Of a stretch of 64,000 nt of DNA, positions 1 through 12,371 are shown piece after piece. The notes under the pieces are model-generated. The model was not told where the DNA came from. It saw only the letters and a program-made list of their open reading frames with translations, and searched no databases. The stretch lies in NCBI RefSeq assembly GCF_900117415.1, contig NZ_FPEI01000005.1, positions 992,001 through 1,056,000 of the forward strand. The letters are read 5' to 3'. Numbering within the stretch: the first letter of the stretch is position 1; the number at the start of each line of letters is the position of its first letter. The DNA is from Hyphomicrobium sp. CS1BSMeth3 (GTDB lineage Bacteria > Pseudomonadota > Alphaproteobacteria > Rhizobiales > Hyphomicrobiaceae). A program made the translations under genes and the position numbers.

Positions 1-1135
1 CGTGCTCGCGCCGCTGCCGGTTGCTGCCTTACGCATTGACATCGACGCCGTCCGCTTGCTCGAGCGGCTCGGCCTTCGGCGCATTGGCCAGCTTTATGGT
101 CTTCCGCGCGCCGCTCTCGAGCGCCGCTTCCGTGCTCTGAACCGCAAAGACAAGCCAGGGGCCGAGACGATTGCCACGGTGCTGCTGCGTCTCGATCAGG
201 CGCTCGGTCACTATGGCGAGCCTCGTGCGCCGCTCGTCCAAATACCGGACTTTACTGCCCGCCTGTCATTCTCCGATCCGCTGCTCATTGCGGCCAGCGT
301 CGAGGCGGCACTCGAGCGGCTGTGCAGCGACCTGGTCGGGATGTTGGTCGAAGCCGGTGCCGGCGGGCGTCGCTTCTGTCTCTCGCTCTATCGCTCGGAT
401 GGCACTCTCGGCGAGGTCGCGGTCGGCACCAGTACGCCCTGTCGGGACGAAGCGCACATCGGCCGTCTGCTGCGTGAGAAGATCGCGCACTTCGATGCCG
501 GCTTCGGCATCGATCTGATGACGCTCGAAGCGCACGAGGTGGCGCCGCTCGACGCACGCCAGCAAGGGCTCGATGCGGATGCGACCGGCGAGCACGCGCG
601 CGCGGCCGCCCGGCTCGTCGATCGACTCTCGGGCCGTCTCGGCACGCGCTGCGTCATGCGTCTCCTGCCTCGTGCGAGCCACATCCCGGAGGCCGCGCAG
701 AAGCACGCGCCGGCCCTTGGGATGGATCAAGCGAAGATATCAGCCGCGTTCGAGGCTTCCTTGCCCACTTTCGACGGCCGCCGTCCCCCCTTCCTGCTGG
801 ATCCGCCCGAGCCGATCGAGGTCCTCGCGGCCATTCCCGAAGGTGCGCCGGCTCTCATCGTCTGGCGGCGCGTGCGCCGGCGGATCGTGCGCGCCGAAGG
901 GCCCGAGCGGATTGCGCCCGCCTGGTGGGCAGCCTACGTGCCCCGCGCGCCCGAGGCGTGTGCCGGCGCGCGCCTGACCCGCGACTACTACTTCATCGAG
1001 GAGGCCAGTGGTGCGCGCTACTGGGTCTTCCGCGCCGGCCTCTACGACAAGGAGAGAGACGGGGAGTGTGGCGGGGATGACGATGATCCTCAGGCCCGGA
1101 CGCCGCGCTGGTTCATGCACGGGCTGATGCCGTGA
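1..1135 (+). CDS. imuB: ImuB-like Y-family polymerase homologue, 3' part only
   Basis: The open frame enters from the left edge, so the N-terminus and the Y-family catalytic core are outside the window; about 377 residues remain. They fit the C-terminal half of ImuB (little-finger region plus tail, ending around 'RYWVFRAGLYD', typical of the family). ImuB is a catalytically inactive DinB relative that links the beta clamp, ImuA and DnaE2 in SOS-induced translesion synthesis. The gene lies 40 bp upstream of dnaE2 on the same strand, the standard imuA-imuB-dnaE2 layout, which is the strongest support. The SOS box would be upstream and cannot be seen. Confidence 0.9.
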   Translation, partial: VLAPLPVAALRIDIDAVRLLERLGLRRIGQLYGLPRAALERRFRALNRKDKPGAETIATVLLRLDQALGHYGEPRAPLVQIPDFTARLSFSDPLLIAASVEAALERLCSDLVGMLVEAGAGGRRFCLSLYRSDGTLGEVAVGTSTPCRDEAHIGRLLREKIAHFDAGFGIDLMTLEAHEVAPLDARQQGLDADATGEHARAAARLVDRLSGRLGTRCVMRLLPRASHIPEAAQKHAPALGMDQAKISAAFEASLPTFDGRRPPFLLDPPEPIEVLAAIPEGAPALIVWRRVRRRIVRAEGPERIAPAWWAAYVPRAPEACAGARLTRDYYFIEEASGARYWVFRAGLYDKERDGECGGDDDDPQARTPRWFMHGLMP

Positions 1136-1175
1136 AGCTGATGCTCAGAGACTTGATACCAAGAGACTCGCTGTC

Positions 1176-4100
1176 ATGAGCACCTATGCCGAGCTGCAGG
1201 TGACGACCAACTTCTCCTTCCTGCGCGGGGGCTCGCACCCTCATGAGCTGGTGAAGGAGGCGAAGGCGCTGGGTCTTGCGGCGCTGGCGGTGACGGACCG
1301 CAATACGCTTGCCGGCGTCGTGCGCGCGCATGTGGCCGCAAAGCAGGTCGGTCTCAAGCTCATTGTCGGCGTCCGGCTCGATCTCACCGACGCGCCGAGC
1401 CTCCTCTGTTTGCCGACGGATCGCGAAGCCTATGGCCGTCTTTGCCGTCTGCTTTCCCTTGGTCAGAGGCGCGCCGACAAAGGCCAATGCATTCTCTCGC
1501 TCGAGGACGTCGCTGCCGCCGCACATGGCCAGATCTTCATTGCAATTCCTCCAGAGGGCTGGAGCTGGCGCGAAGCCTCGGATCCCGCAGGTTTCGAAAC
1601 TGAGCTGCGGCGCCTCAAGATGAGCCTCGCACCCGCCGCTCTCTATCTCGCCGCCACGCATACCTACCGCGGCGAGGATCGCGCGCATATCGCCGCGCTC
1701 GCCGCCCTGGCGCGGCGTTGCTATGTGCCGCTCGTGGCGACAGGCGACGTGCTTTATCACACGCCCCATCGCCGCCCGCTGCAGGACGTGCTGACCTGCA
1801 TCCGCGAGGGTGTGTGCATCAGCGAGGCCGGATTTCGGCTCGCATCCAATGCCGAGCGCCACCTTAAGCCACCGCACGAGATGGCGCGGCTCTTCGAGGG
1901 GCACGAGGTGGCGCTGGCTCGCACGCTGGAGATTGCCGCCGCATGCACCTTCAATCTGGATGACCTCAAATACGAATACCCCGATGAGCCGGTGCCGCCG
2001 GGCAAGACACCGCACGCCCACCTCGTCGATCTTGTCGAGCTCGGGGCCCGCGAGAAATTTCCCGATGGCGTGTCGGAGAAAGTGCGCGGCCTCATCGACA
2101 AGGAGCTCGCGCTGATTGAGAAGCTGAATTACGCGCCCTACTTCCTCACGGTCCACGACATCGTCGCCTTCGCGAGGAGCCGGCAAATCCTCTGCCAGGG
2201 CCGCGGCTCGGCGGCCAACTCGGTGGTCTGCTACTGCCTCGGCATTACGGGGGTCAACCCGACGGAGGTCGACCTTCTTTTCGAGCGCTTCATCAGCGCC
2301 GATCGCCGGGAGCCGCCGGACATCGATGTCGATTTCGAGCACGAGCGGCGCGAAGAGGTCATCCAGCACATCTATAAGCACTACGGCCGCGAGCGCGCTG
2401 GGCTCGCCGCCACCGTCATCAGCTATCGCTCGCGCTCTGCCGTGCGCGAGGTTGGCAAGGCCATGGGCCTCAGCGAGGATGTCGTCGCGGCGCTCGCGGG
2501 CATGGTCTGGGGTACGCGCTCGGGCGGCGCGCTTCCCGATCAGCGCATCCGCGAGGTCGGGCTCGATCCTGAGGATCAGCTCTTACAACGCGTGATCAAG
2601 CTGACGGACGAGCTCGTCGGCTTTCCGCGCCATCTTTCCCAGCATGTCGGCGGCTTCGTGCTGACGCGCGGTCCGCTCGTGGAAACTGTTCCAGTCGGCA
2701 ATGCGGCCATGGAGAAGCGCACGTTCATCGAGTGGGACAAGGACGATCTCGCCGCGGTCGGGCTGCTGAAAGTCGATGTGCTTGGCCTCGGGATGCTCAC
2801 CTGTATCCGCCGCGCCTTCGACCTGATCGCGGTACACGAGAACAAGCACCTGACGCTCGCGACGCTGCCGCGCGAGGATCCCGCCGTCTACGACATGCTG
2901 TGCCGGGCCGAGGCCATCGGCGTTTTCCAGGTCGAAAGCCGCGCGCAGATGAACATGCTGCCGCGCCTGAAGCCGAGATGCTTCTACGATCTCGTCATCG
3001 AGGTGGCGATCGTGCGTCCCGGCCCCATCCAGGGCGACATGGTGCACCCTTATCTGCGCCGGCGCGACGGCATCGAGGAGGTGGACTATCCATCTCCACG
3101 GGAGGGCGATACCAACGAGCTGCGCAACATCCTCCACAAGACTCTCGGCGTGCCGCTCTTCCAGGAGCAGGCCATGCGCATTGCCATGATTGCCGCGTGC
3201 TTTTCAGATCCCGAGGTCAATGAGCTCCGAAAGGCCATGGCCGCTTTCCGCCGTCCGGGCACCATCGGCAAGCTCGAGGAGAAGATGATCTCCAAGATGG
3301 TCGAGCGTGGTTACACGCGCGACTTCGCGCAGCGCTGCTTCAACCAGATCAAGGGCTTTGGCGAGTACGGTTTCCCCGAGAGCCACGCCGCGAGCTTCGC
3401 GCTTCTCGTCTATGTCTCGGCCTGGATAAAGCACTATCACCCGGCAGCCTTCTGCGCGGCGCTGCTGAACTCACAACCCATGGGTTTCTACGCGCCGGCC
3501 CAGCTCGTGCGCGATGCGCGTGAGAACGGCGTCGAGGTACGCCCCGTGGACGTCAATCATTCCGATTGGGACTGCACGCTCGAACCGGGTGGCGCCGATG
3601 GTAAGCCGGCGCTGCGACTCGGCTTCCGTCAGGTCGACGGCATGGCCGAGGAGGAAACGCGAGAGAAACTGCTCGCCGCTCGCGCCGAGGCGTCCTTTGC
3701 CGATGTGTACGACCTCTGGCGCCGAGCCGGCGTCCGCCTAGAGACGATCGAGCGGCTGGCCGCGGCGGATGCCTTTCGCTCGCTCGGGCTCGATCGGCGC
3801 CAGGGACTTTGGGAGGTCAAGGCACTCGATGGCGCGACACCGCTGCCGCTCTTTGCCTGGAGCGAGACGCGTGAAGCCGGCCCCGAGCCGCCGGTCGCGC
3901 TCCCGCAGATGCCCCTCTCCGAGCACGTTGTCACCGACTACCAGACGCTGCGCCTGTCGCTCAAAGCGCATCCGGTGGCATTCTTGCGCGGTGGCCTGAC
4001 GCGTCGGCGCATTCTCTCCTGCGCGGACCTGCGTACGACCCGCGAAGGACAATGGGTTGCCGTGGCCGGCGTCGTGCTCGTACGCCAGCGGCCCGGGTCG

Positions 4101-4460
4101 GCCAAGGGCGTGGTTTTCATGACCATCGAGGATGAGACGGGTATTGCGAATGCCGTCATATGGCCGAAGGCGCTCGAACGCTATCGTCGCGTCGTCATGG
4201 CCTCTCGCCTGATTGTCATTCGCGGGCGCATTCAGCGAAAGGACAACATCATTCATATCGTTGCTGCGCGGCTCGAGGACCGCACGGAATGGCTCGGCCT
4301 GTTGAGTGAATCGGGCAGGGAGACAAGGCCGACGCCGATCGCCCACGCCGAAGAAGCTCTGCGTCCTGATGCCGGTTCCGCCCGACCCAAGGAACATCCA
4401 CGCTGGGCCGGACATCCACGCAACGAGCGTATCCTGCCGAAGTCGCGCGATTTCCATTGA
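1176..4460 (+). CDS. dnaE2: error-prone DNA polymerase III alpha subunit DnaE2
   Basis: A 1094-residue C-family polymerase, the usual DnaE2 length. The N-terminus (YAELQVTTNFSFLRGGSHP) is a PHP domain. The palm carries PDIDVDFE with the catalytic aspartates at about residues 382 and 384. The C-terminal part contains an OB-fold region (WVAVAGVVLVRQRPG, near residue 965). DnaE2 extends past DNA lesions with ImuB and causes SOS mutagenesis. It follows imuB by 40 bp and is probably co-transcribed with it. The ATG at 1176 begins the conserved MSTYAELQVT start. Confidence 0.97.
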   Translation: MSTYAELQVTTNFSFLRGGSHPHELVKEAKALGLAALAVTDRNTLAGVVRAHVAAKQVGLKLIVGVRLDLTDAPSLLCLPTDREAYGRLCRLLSLGQRRADKGQCILSLEDVAAAAHGQIFIAIPPEGWSWREASDPAGFETELRRLKMSLAPAALYLAATHTYRGEDRAHIAALAALARRCYVPLVATGDVLYHTPHRRPLQDVLTCIREGVCISEAGFRLASNAERHLKPPHEMARLFEGHEVALARTLEIAAACTFNLDDLKYEYPDEPVPPGKTPHAHLVDLVELGAREKFPDGVSEKVRGLIDKELALIEKLNYAPYFLTVHDIVAFARSRQILCQGRGSAANSVVCYCLGITGVNPTEVDLLFERFISADRREPPDIDVDFEHERREEVIQHIYKHYGRERAGLAATVISYRSRSAVREVGKAMGLSEDVVAALAGMVWGTRSGGALPDQRIREVGLDPEDQLLQRVIKLTDELVGFPRHLSQHVGGFVLTRGPLVETVPVGNAAMEKRTFIEWDKDDLAAVGLLKVDVLGLGMLTCIRRAFDLIAVHENKHLTLATLPREDPAVYDMLCRAEAIGVFQVESRAQMNMLPRLKPRCFYDLVIEVAIVRPGPIQGDMVHPYLRRRDGIEEVDYPSPREGDTNELRNILHKTLGVPLFQEQAMRIAMIAACFSDPEVNELRKAMAAFRRPGTIGKLEEKMISKMVERGYTRDFAQRCFNQIKGFGEYGFPESHAASFALLVYVSAWIKHYHPAAFCAALLNSQPMGFYAPAQLVRDARENGVEVRPVDVNHSDWDCTLEPGGADGKPALRLGFRQVDGMAEEETREKLLAARAEASFADVYDLWRRAGVRLETIERLAAADAFRSLGLDRRQGLWEVKALDGATPLPLFAWSETREAGPEPPVALPQMPLSEHVVTDYQTLRLSLKAHPVAFLRGGLTRRRILSCADLRTTREGQWVAVAGVVLVRQRPGSAKGVVFMTIEDETGIANAVIWPKALERYRRVVMASRLIVIRGRIQRKDNIIHIVAARLEDRTEWLGLLSESGRETRPTPIAHAEEALRPDAGSARPKEHPRWAGHPRNERILPKSRDFH

Positions 4461-4529
4461 CCGCCCGCGGCGGCGCTGCGAGCGTGACCAGAGCCATGCT
4501 ACGGCCTGCCGCGCGGAGCCTTTGCTGTC

Positions 4530-6371
4530 ATGATGCTTCGCCGTTTCAATCTGCTGCGCCTCTCCCTCGCGGCTATTCTGGCATTTTCAGCACACGCGCT
4601 CGTCCCGCCGGACGCTTCTGCCCAACAACTCACGAAAACAGGCCCGACCCGCAGCGCACCCGAGGCCGCATCCGGGCGTCATGAGCAGCGCCTCGCCATC
4701 GCGCGTCGGCACATGGTCGCGGCGGCGAACCCCTATGCGAGCGAAGCCGGCCGCGAGATCCTGCGCGAGGGCGGAAGTGCCGTCGATGCGGCGATCGCGG
4801 TTCAGCTCGTGCTGAACCTCGTCGAGCCGCAGTCCTCGGGCATTGGCGGCGGTGCCTTCCTTCTCCACTTCGATAGCGCGACGCGCTCGCTCAAAGCCTA
4901 CGACGGCCGCGAGACGGCGCCGGCAGCCGCCCAGCCGGACCGCTTTCTCGATGCGGCAGGGAGGCCCATTCCCTTCGCGACGGCCATCGCGTCCGGCGCT
5001 GCTGTCGGCGTTCCTGGTGTGCTCGCGATGCTGGAGCTTGCTCATCGCCAGCACGGCCGCCTGCCATGGGCGCGCCTCTTTGCGCCGGCAATCCAGCTCG
5101 CGCGCGATGGATTCGTTGTGTCCCCCCGGCTCGCCCTGCTGCTCCACTGGATGGGCGCCGAGGCCTTCTCGCCAGCAGCACGTCGCTACTTCTTCGACGC
5201 GAACGGCAAAGCCTGGTCTGCCGGCCATCAGCTCCGCAATCCGGAGTTTGCCGATACGCTCGAGATCATCGCGCGCGATGGCGCGAGGGCGCTCCACGAG
5301 GGGCCACTCGCCGAGCGTATTGTCGCCGCGGTCGCGGCCGGACCCGCACCGGCGGGTGATCTCACGCTGGCCGATCTCGCCGCCTACCAACCCCGCGAGC
5401 GCGAGCCGGTCTGCGTTCTCTATCGCGAGCGCCGTGTCTGTGGCATCGGGCCGCCCTCTTCCGGCGCGCACACGATCGGGCAGGTCCTGCGCCTGATCGA
5501 GCCGTTCGATCTCGGCCGCGGTCCGAGTGCCGCGCTCAATGCGCGTGCCATGCACATCATCGCCGAAGCCGAGAAGCTCGCCTATGCGGACCGCAATCGC
5601 TTCATCGCCGATCCAGAGTTCGTGCGCGTGCCGCTCGGCCTGCTCGGAACGCACTATCTCGAGCGGCGCCGCGCACTGATCGCGCCGCTGCGCGCTGCCG
5701 AGCGAGTGGAGGCGGGCAATCCCGGTGGGGACGGCGCGCACTGGTATGGCGAGGACGCTACGGTCGAGGCCTCTGGCACCAGCCACGTCTCGATCGTCGA
5801 CGGCGCCGGCAATGCCGTGGCCATGACGACGACCATCGAGGCGGCGTTCGGCTCGCGCATCTGGGCCGCGGGCTTCCTGCTCAACAATGAGCTCACCGAC
5901 TTTTCATTCCGCCATACGGACACTCAGGGCCGGCCGATTGCCAATCGCGTCGCGGAAGGAAAGCGGCCGCGCAGCTCGATGGCGCCGACGATCGTGCTCG
6001 ACGCGGAGGGTGAGCTGAAGGCTGTCCTCGGCTCGCCGGGCGGCAGCCGCATCATTCTCTATGTCGTGAAATCCCTCGTCGCGCTGATCGACTGGGAGAT
6101 GGATGCGCAGGCGGCCGCGGCGCTCGTCAACTTCGGCAGCCAGGGCCGCGGCTTCGAGCTCGAGTCGACGACGGCTTCGGCGTACGACGCCCTGACGCGG
6201 CCCTGGGCATGGGGCTCGACGATCTGGCAGGCGCTGCGGCTGAAGCCCTTCGGGCACCGGATCGACTTCGATCTCATGACCTCGGGCACGCACATAATCG
6301 TACGCCGCGGACCTACCCGCCTCGAAGGCGGCGCCGATCCGCGGCGTGAAGGCGTAGCGCTCGGCGATTGA
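4530..6371 (+). CDS. ggt: gamma-glutamyltranspeptidase, secreted
   Basis: A 613-residue protein with a clear signal peptide (RLSLAAILAFSAHA followed by SAQQ). It has the Ntn-hydrolase organisation of GGT: the large-subunit start (NPYASEAGREILREGGSAVDAA) and the self-cleavage site at GTSHVSIVD, with the predicted nucleophile Thr near residue 417. A GSPGGSRI motif follows in the small subunit. The enzyme would cleave the gamma-glutamyl bond of glutathione and related peptides in the periplasm. It is convergent with the dpp-like permease gene, with only 6 bp between the stops. A functional link, with the transporter taking up released Cys-Gly, is inference. Confidence 0.94.
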   Translation: MMLRRFNLLRLSLAAILAFSAHALVPPDASAQQLTKTGPTRSAPEAASGRHEQRLAIARRHMVAAANPYASEAGREILREGGSAVDAAIAVQLVLNLVEPQSSGIGGGAFLLHFDSATRSLKAYDGRETAPAAAQPDRFLDAAGRPIPFATAIASGAAVGVPGVLAMLELAHRQHGRLPWARLFAPAIQLARDGFVVSPRLALLLHWMGAEAFSPAARRYFFDANGKAWSAGHQLRNPEFADTLEIIARDGARALHEGPLAERIVAAVAAGPAPAGDLTLADLAAYQPREREPVCVLYRERRVCGIGPPSSGAHTIGQVLRLIEPFDLGRGPSAALNARAMHIIAEAEKLAYADRNRFIADPEFVRVPLGLLGTHYLERRRALIAPLRAAERVEAGNPGGDGAHWYGEDATVEASGTSHVSIVDGAGNAVAMTTTIEAAFGSRIWAAGFLLNNELTDFSFRHTDTQGRPIANRVAEGKRPRSSMAPTIVLDAEGELKAVLGSPGGSRIILYVVKSLVALIDWEMDAQAAAALVNFGSQGRGFELESTTASAYDALTRPWAWGSTIWQALRLKPFGHRIDFDLMTSGTHIIVRRGPTRLEGGADPRREGVALGD

Positions 6372-6377
6372 GCCGTC

Positions 6378-7274
6378 TCAGGTCTTCATCTTCGGGTCGA
6401 GCCAGTCGCGCAGCGAGTCGCCGAAGAGGTTGAACCCGAACACGGCGAGCGTGATCGCGAGACCGGGGAAGATCGCGACCCAGGGCGCGCTCTCGGCATA
6501 CTCCTGCGCGCCGCCGCGCAGCATGAGGCCCCACGCCGGCACCGGCTCCTGCACGCCGAGGCCAAGGTAGGAAAGCGAAGCCTCGATCAGGATCGCCTGG
6601 CCGACCTGCGCCGTGAGGATGATCAGGAACGGCGCCATCACGTTCGGCATCATGTGGCGGAAGATGATGCGGGTGTGGCTGAAGCCGTTGGCACGTGCAG
6701 CATCCACGTACGGCATTTCGCGAATGGCGAGCGCGCTCGCACGCACGATACGGGCTGCGCGCGGGATCACGGGGATCGTGATGGCGATGATGACGTTGAC
6801 GACGCCCGTGCCGAAGATCGCGACCACGGCGAGCGCGAGGATGATCAGCGGGAACGCCATGAAGACGTCCATCACGCGCTGGAAGAGCAGGTCGAAGCGG
6901 CCGCCGAAGTAGGCCGACGAAACGCCGAGGATCAGCCCGAGGAAGCAGCCGGCAAAGGACGATACGAAGCCCACGAGGAGCGCCGTGCGGGCGCCGTAGA
7001 TGATGCGCGAAAGGAGATCGCGGCCGAACTGATCGGTCCCGAGCCAGTGCTCCCAGTCGGGCGCCGAAAGCATTGCGCCGAAATCGTTGGCCGTCGGGTC
7101 ATAGCTCGTGAGCAACGGCGCGAAGACCGCCATCACGCACATCGCGATGACGATGAAGCCGCCGAAGGCGCCGAGCGGATTGCCGCGGCAGAACGCGCCG
7201 AGCGTCCCGAGCATTGTCGGCTTGCGCGGGATGTCTTCGACGATCGTGCCGGGAGATGCGGTCTCAGTGGCCAT
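6378..7274 (-). CDS. peptide/nickel-type ABC transporter permease, DppC-like
   Basis: A 298-residue inner-membrane protein with a cytoplasmic N-terminus, a first membrane segment (FGGFIVIAMCVMAVFAPLL) and the DppC/OppC marker LGTDQFGRDLLSRIIYGAR. The C-terminal core has an EAA loop followed by GLGVQEPVPAWG, typical of the family. It pairs with the adjacent DppB-like permease (12 bp upstream) to form the membrane channel. It is last in a four-gene minus-strand unit: ATPase, binding protein, permease B, permease C. The substrate is not evident from sequence; di- or oligopeptides are the default for this family. Confidence 0.93.
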   Translation of the reverse strand: MATETASPGTIVEDIPRKPTMLGTLGAFCRGNPLGAFGGFIVIAMCVMAVFAPLLTSYDPTANDFGAMLSAPDWEHWLGTDQFGRDLLSRIIYGARTALLVGFVSSFAGCFLGLILGVSSAYFGGRFDLLFQRVMDVFMAFPLIILALAVVAIFGTGVVNVIIAITIPVIPRAARIVRASALAIREMPYVDAARANGFSHTRIIFRHMMPNVMAPFLIILTAQVGQAILIEASLSYLGLGVQEPVPAWGLMLRGGAQEYAESAPWVAIFPGLAITLAVFGFNLFGDSLRDWLDPKMKT

Positions 7275-7286
7275 GGTGCGCAGCCC

Positions 7287-8261
7287 TCAGCGAGTGTAGC
7301 GGATGCGCGGATCGAGCCACGCATAGCAGATGTCGACGACGAAGTTGGTGAAGGCGAAAATGGCGACCACCATCATCACCAGGAACTGGGTCATGGCATA
7401 GTCGTGGTTGAGAACCGACTCGACGAACAGCTTGCCCAGTCCATTGAGATTGAAGACCTGCTCGGTCACGACCAGTCCGCCCATGAGAAATGCGAACTCG
7501 ATGCCGACGACGGTGACGACCGGCAGCAGTGCGTTCCTCAGCGCGTGGCGATTGATGACGAGCTTCTCATAGAGGCCCTTCGCGCGCGCCGTGCGCACGT
7601 AGTCCTCGCGCAGAACCTCGAGCAGCGCCGACCGCGTCATGCGTGTCGCGACCGCCGAATAGCGATAGCCGGTGGCCAGTGCCGGCCAGATCAGCATGGA
7701 GAGATTGTACCAGGGGTCCTGCCAGATCGGCACGTAGCGTATCGGCGGCATCCAGGGCACGCCGAACCAGGCTTTGCTGGTCACGAGAATGGTCAGGATG
7801 ATCAGGATGCCGAGCCAGAACGACGGCATGGCGATGCCGGCAATCGTGAACGTGCGGACGAAATAGTCGATCCAGGTATTCTGCTTCACCGCGGCAATCG
7901 TGCCGAGCGGGATCGCGATCAGGACCGCCGTCAGCGTCGCCATGATGGCAACCTGAAGCGAGAGCTGAAAGCGCAACGCGATCTCATCGATGATGGGGCG
8001 GTTCGTCCACATCGACTTGCCGAAGTCGAATGTGATGAGACCTTTGATGAACGTCCAGAACTGCATCCACATCGGCTGATCGAGGCCGAGCTCGCGGCGG
8101 CAATTGTCCAGGACATCCTGAACGACCGAGCCGCCTCCCGCCGCGAGGCGGAGGTAGCAGATGTCGCCGGGTATCGTCCGCATCAGCAGGAATATGAGCA
8201 CCGCCGCGCCGAACAGCGTCGGGATCATGAGCAGAAGTCGCTTGATCACGTAACGCAGCAT
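7287..8261 (-). CDS. peptide/nickel-type ABC transporter permease, DppB-like
   Basis: A 324-residue permease beginning MLRYVIKRLLLMIPTLFGA, the hallmark N-terminus of DppB/OppB/NikB proteins. It has six predicted membrane segments and an EAA loop near the end (VRTARAKGLYEKLVINRH). It lies between the binding-protein gene (88 bp upstream) and the DppC-like gene (12 bp downstream), consistent with one transporter operon. The substrate cannot be read from the sequence. Confidence 0.94.
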   Translation of the reverse strand: MLRYVIKRLLLMIPTLFGAAVLIFLLMRTIPGDICYLRLAAGGGSVVQDVLDNCRRELGLDQPMWMQFWTFIKGLITFDFGKSMWTNRPIIDEIALRFQLSLQVAIMATLTAVLIAIPLGTIAAVKQNTWIDYFVRTFTIAGIAMPSFWLGILIILTILVTSKAWFGVPWMPPIRYVPIWQDPWYNLSMLIWPALATGYRYSAVATRMTRSALLEVLREDYVRTARAKGLYEKLVINRHALRNALLPVVTVVGIEFAFLMGGLVVTEQVFNLNGLGKLFVESVLNHDYAMTQFLVMMVVAIFAFTNFVVDICYAWLDPRIRYTR

Positions 8262-8349
8262 GGTGGTTCAAGGTCCTGTGATGTTCGTTTGGTTGAGGGC
8301 CACGGCCTCATGGCCGTGGCCCGTTTCCGTTCAGCTCATCCGAGCCGGA

Positions 8350-9954
8350 TCACTTGTCGATCCAGACGACGTCGAGCTGATTGTTGATGTAGTGGCTCGA
8401 GCTGATCTTCCACCCCTTCATGTACGAGCGGTGCGGAATGATGCGGTACCACCACAGCGAGATCGAGTTGTGCGCCTCTTCGTCGAGCACGATCTTCTCG
8501 AACTGACGCATGATCTTGCGCTGCTCGCCGACATCGGCGATCTGGTTCATCTTCGCGTGCAGGTCCTCGAGCTTCTGGCTCTTGTAGCGGCCGTACTGAT
8601 CGCCGGCTGCAACGCCGAGGAACTTCGACGTATCGGACAGCGGGTTCACGACCGACTGGCAGTTGAAGTCGAGTGCGACATCGAAGTTGCCGGAGCGAAG
8701 CTGGGCATAGAACGGACCCGTTGCCTCGGCCTTCTGGGTCACCTCGACGCCGATCTGCTTCCACTGGTCGATCAGCCAGGTGCCGACAATGGTGTACGGC
8801 TGGTCGACGGCGCGGTTGGCGAGGGTGAACTTGAGGTTCTCCTGACCTGCCTCCTTCAGCAGGCGGCGGGCCTCAGCGCGCGACTTCTTGATGTCGGGCC
8901 AGTAGCCGGCCATCTGCTGCAGCTCTTCCTTGGTTGCTGCGAGCGGATGGTTCGGGAACACGATGCCGCCAACCGTCTTCACGATCGCGATCTTGGAGAG
9001 AGCCTCGGCACCGCCCCAGCGATCGACGGCGAGCGTCAGCGCGCGGCGGACGCGGGCGTCGTCGAAGGGCTTGCGCTCGTGGTTCGGCGACGTGATCAGC
9101 AGGCAGTTCCAGTCGCTCTCCTGGACGGTGATGTCCTTGCCGAGCGCGGCGACGAGATCGTCACGGCTCTTCGGCGGAAGGCCACGGAACTCGGCGGCGG
9201 CCTGATCACCGCGAATGGCCTGGACGCGGAGCGTCTGGGTCTTCGCGAAGATCGCCTCGAAGCCGTCGAGGTACGGCTGGCCCTTGTGATGGTAGCCGTC
9301 GTAGCGCTTGCCGGTGATGCGAGCGCCAGCCTCACGCACGTCGAACACGAACGGGCCGGAGCCCATGATGTTCTGCTCATACCACCGCGGATCGGCGTCC
9401 AGCTTCGCCTTCGAGTAGATGAAGTGGAACGGCGCGGCGAGCGCCGGGATGAAGGCACCCGACGGATGCTTCAGCTTGAAGACGACGGTGTCGGCGTCGG
9501 GAGCGGTCACGCTCTCGACCATCGAGAGCTGGGCCTGACGGGCGCTCGAGATGCCTTCCTTGGGGAAGATAATGCGCTGGAACGTCGCCAGCACATCCGC
9601 CGACGTCAGCGGGCTGCCGTCATGGAACTTGATGTCCTTGCGGATCTTGAACGTGAAGGTCTTGCCGCCATCGGCCGGCGAAGGCATCTCGGTGCACACG
9701 TCGCACTCGAACTTCGCGGGATTGTCGGGATCCTGCGGGTTCGGGCGGATGAGCACGCTGTAGAAAGGCGCGATCGGATGGATCAGCGCGAACGTCGTCT
9801 CGCGATGGCCATCGAAGCTCGGCGGCTCATCGGGCACGACGAACTTCAGAACTCCGCCCCTCTTGGGCGTTTGGGCGTCAGCGGGAGCGGTCAGGCCGGC
9901 TGCAGCAAAAGCCGCCGCCAGCGGTAATGCAAAAACACTCTTCTTCCACTTCAT
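8350..9954 (-). CDS. ABC transporter substrate-binding protein, family 5
   Basis: A 534-residue periplasmic binding protein with a signal peptide (KKSVFALPLAAAFAAAG...ADAQ). It carries family-5 signatures including KFVVPDEPPSFDGH, FKIRKDIKFHDGSPLTSADV and VRRALTLAVDR. These proteins deliver oligopeptides, nickel complexes or other small ligands to DppB/DppC permeases. An RBS-like AGGAGG lies just upstream of the ATG. The gene order, with the ATPase first and the binding protein second, is slightly unusual for dpp loci. The ligand is unknown. Confidence 0.94.
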   Translation of the reverse strand: MKWKKSVFALPLAAAFAAAGLTAPADAQTPKRGGVLKFVVPDEPPSFDGHRETTFALIHPIAPFYSVLIRPNPQDPDNPAKFECDVCTEMPSPADGGKTFTFKIRKDIKFHDGSPLTSADVLATFQRIIFPKEGISSARQAQLSMVESVTAPDADTVVFKLKHPSGAFIPALAAPFHFIYSKAKLDADPRWYEQNIMGSGPFVFDVREAGARITGKRYDGYHHKGQPYLDGFEAIFAKTQTLRVQAIRGDQAAAEFRGLPPKSRDDLVAALGKDITVQESDWNCLLITSPNHERKPFDDARVRRALTLAVDRWGGAEALSKIAIVKTVGGIVFPNHPLAATKEELQQMAGYWPDIKKSRAEARRLLKEAGQENLKFTLANRAVDQPYTIVGTWLIDQWKQIGVEVTQKAEATGPFYAQLRSGNFDVALDFNCQSVVNPLSDTSKFLGVAAGDQYGRYKSQKLEDLHAKMNQIADVGEQRKIMRQFEKIVLDEEAHNSISLWWYRIIPHRSYMKGWKISSSHYINNQLDVVWIDK

Positions 9955-10062
9955 TACCAGTCCTCCTCAGTAAACTTCGAGCCGGATGCCGTTCTTTGAT
10001 TCCATTATTCCGGCGGCCGTGATGGGTGCCTGCGTTCTGCAGGTCATCCGTCTTTGCACGGC

Positions 10063-12132
<2,070 letters not shown>

Positions 12133-12371
12133 ACTGGACCTCCCTAGTACACCCTCGGCAGCTCGCTCGCTGTCTGCCGTTTGCCGGATGCGCTCTACAC
12201 ATCATCCACCTGAGCTACATTGCTGTCTTTTCGCAGGGAATGCAACCCGCTGTCCAGACATTTGGATGCTGGGATTAATGGCAAGGGAATGCCGCAGTGC
12301 ACCCTTTTTTAGAGGGCGCACTGAGCAATACTTTGACCGCTCGATGCGGACGAGAGCCGGCGGATGCGGGC

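Noticed and set aside
1113-2381. A 422-codon minus-strand frame opposite dnaE2
   Set aside because: No protein-like features; the opposite strand encodes well-conserved DnaE2 motifs across the same stretch.
12297-12323. Hairpin AGTGCACCC ... GGGCGCACT as a terminator between fhs and the ABC transporter
   Set aside because: The stem has a mismatch and the T run is in the loop rather than after the stem, so it is not a convincing intrinsic terminator.
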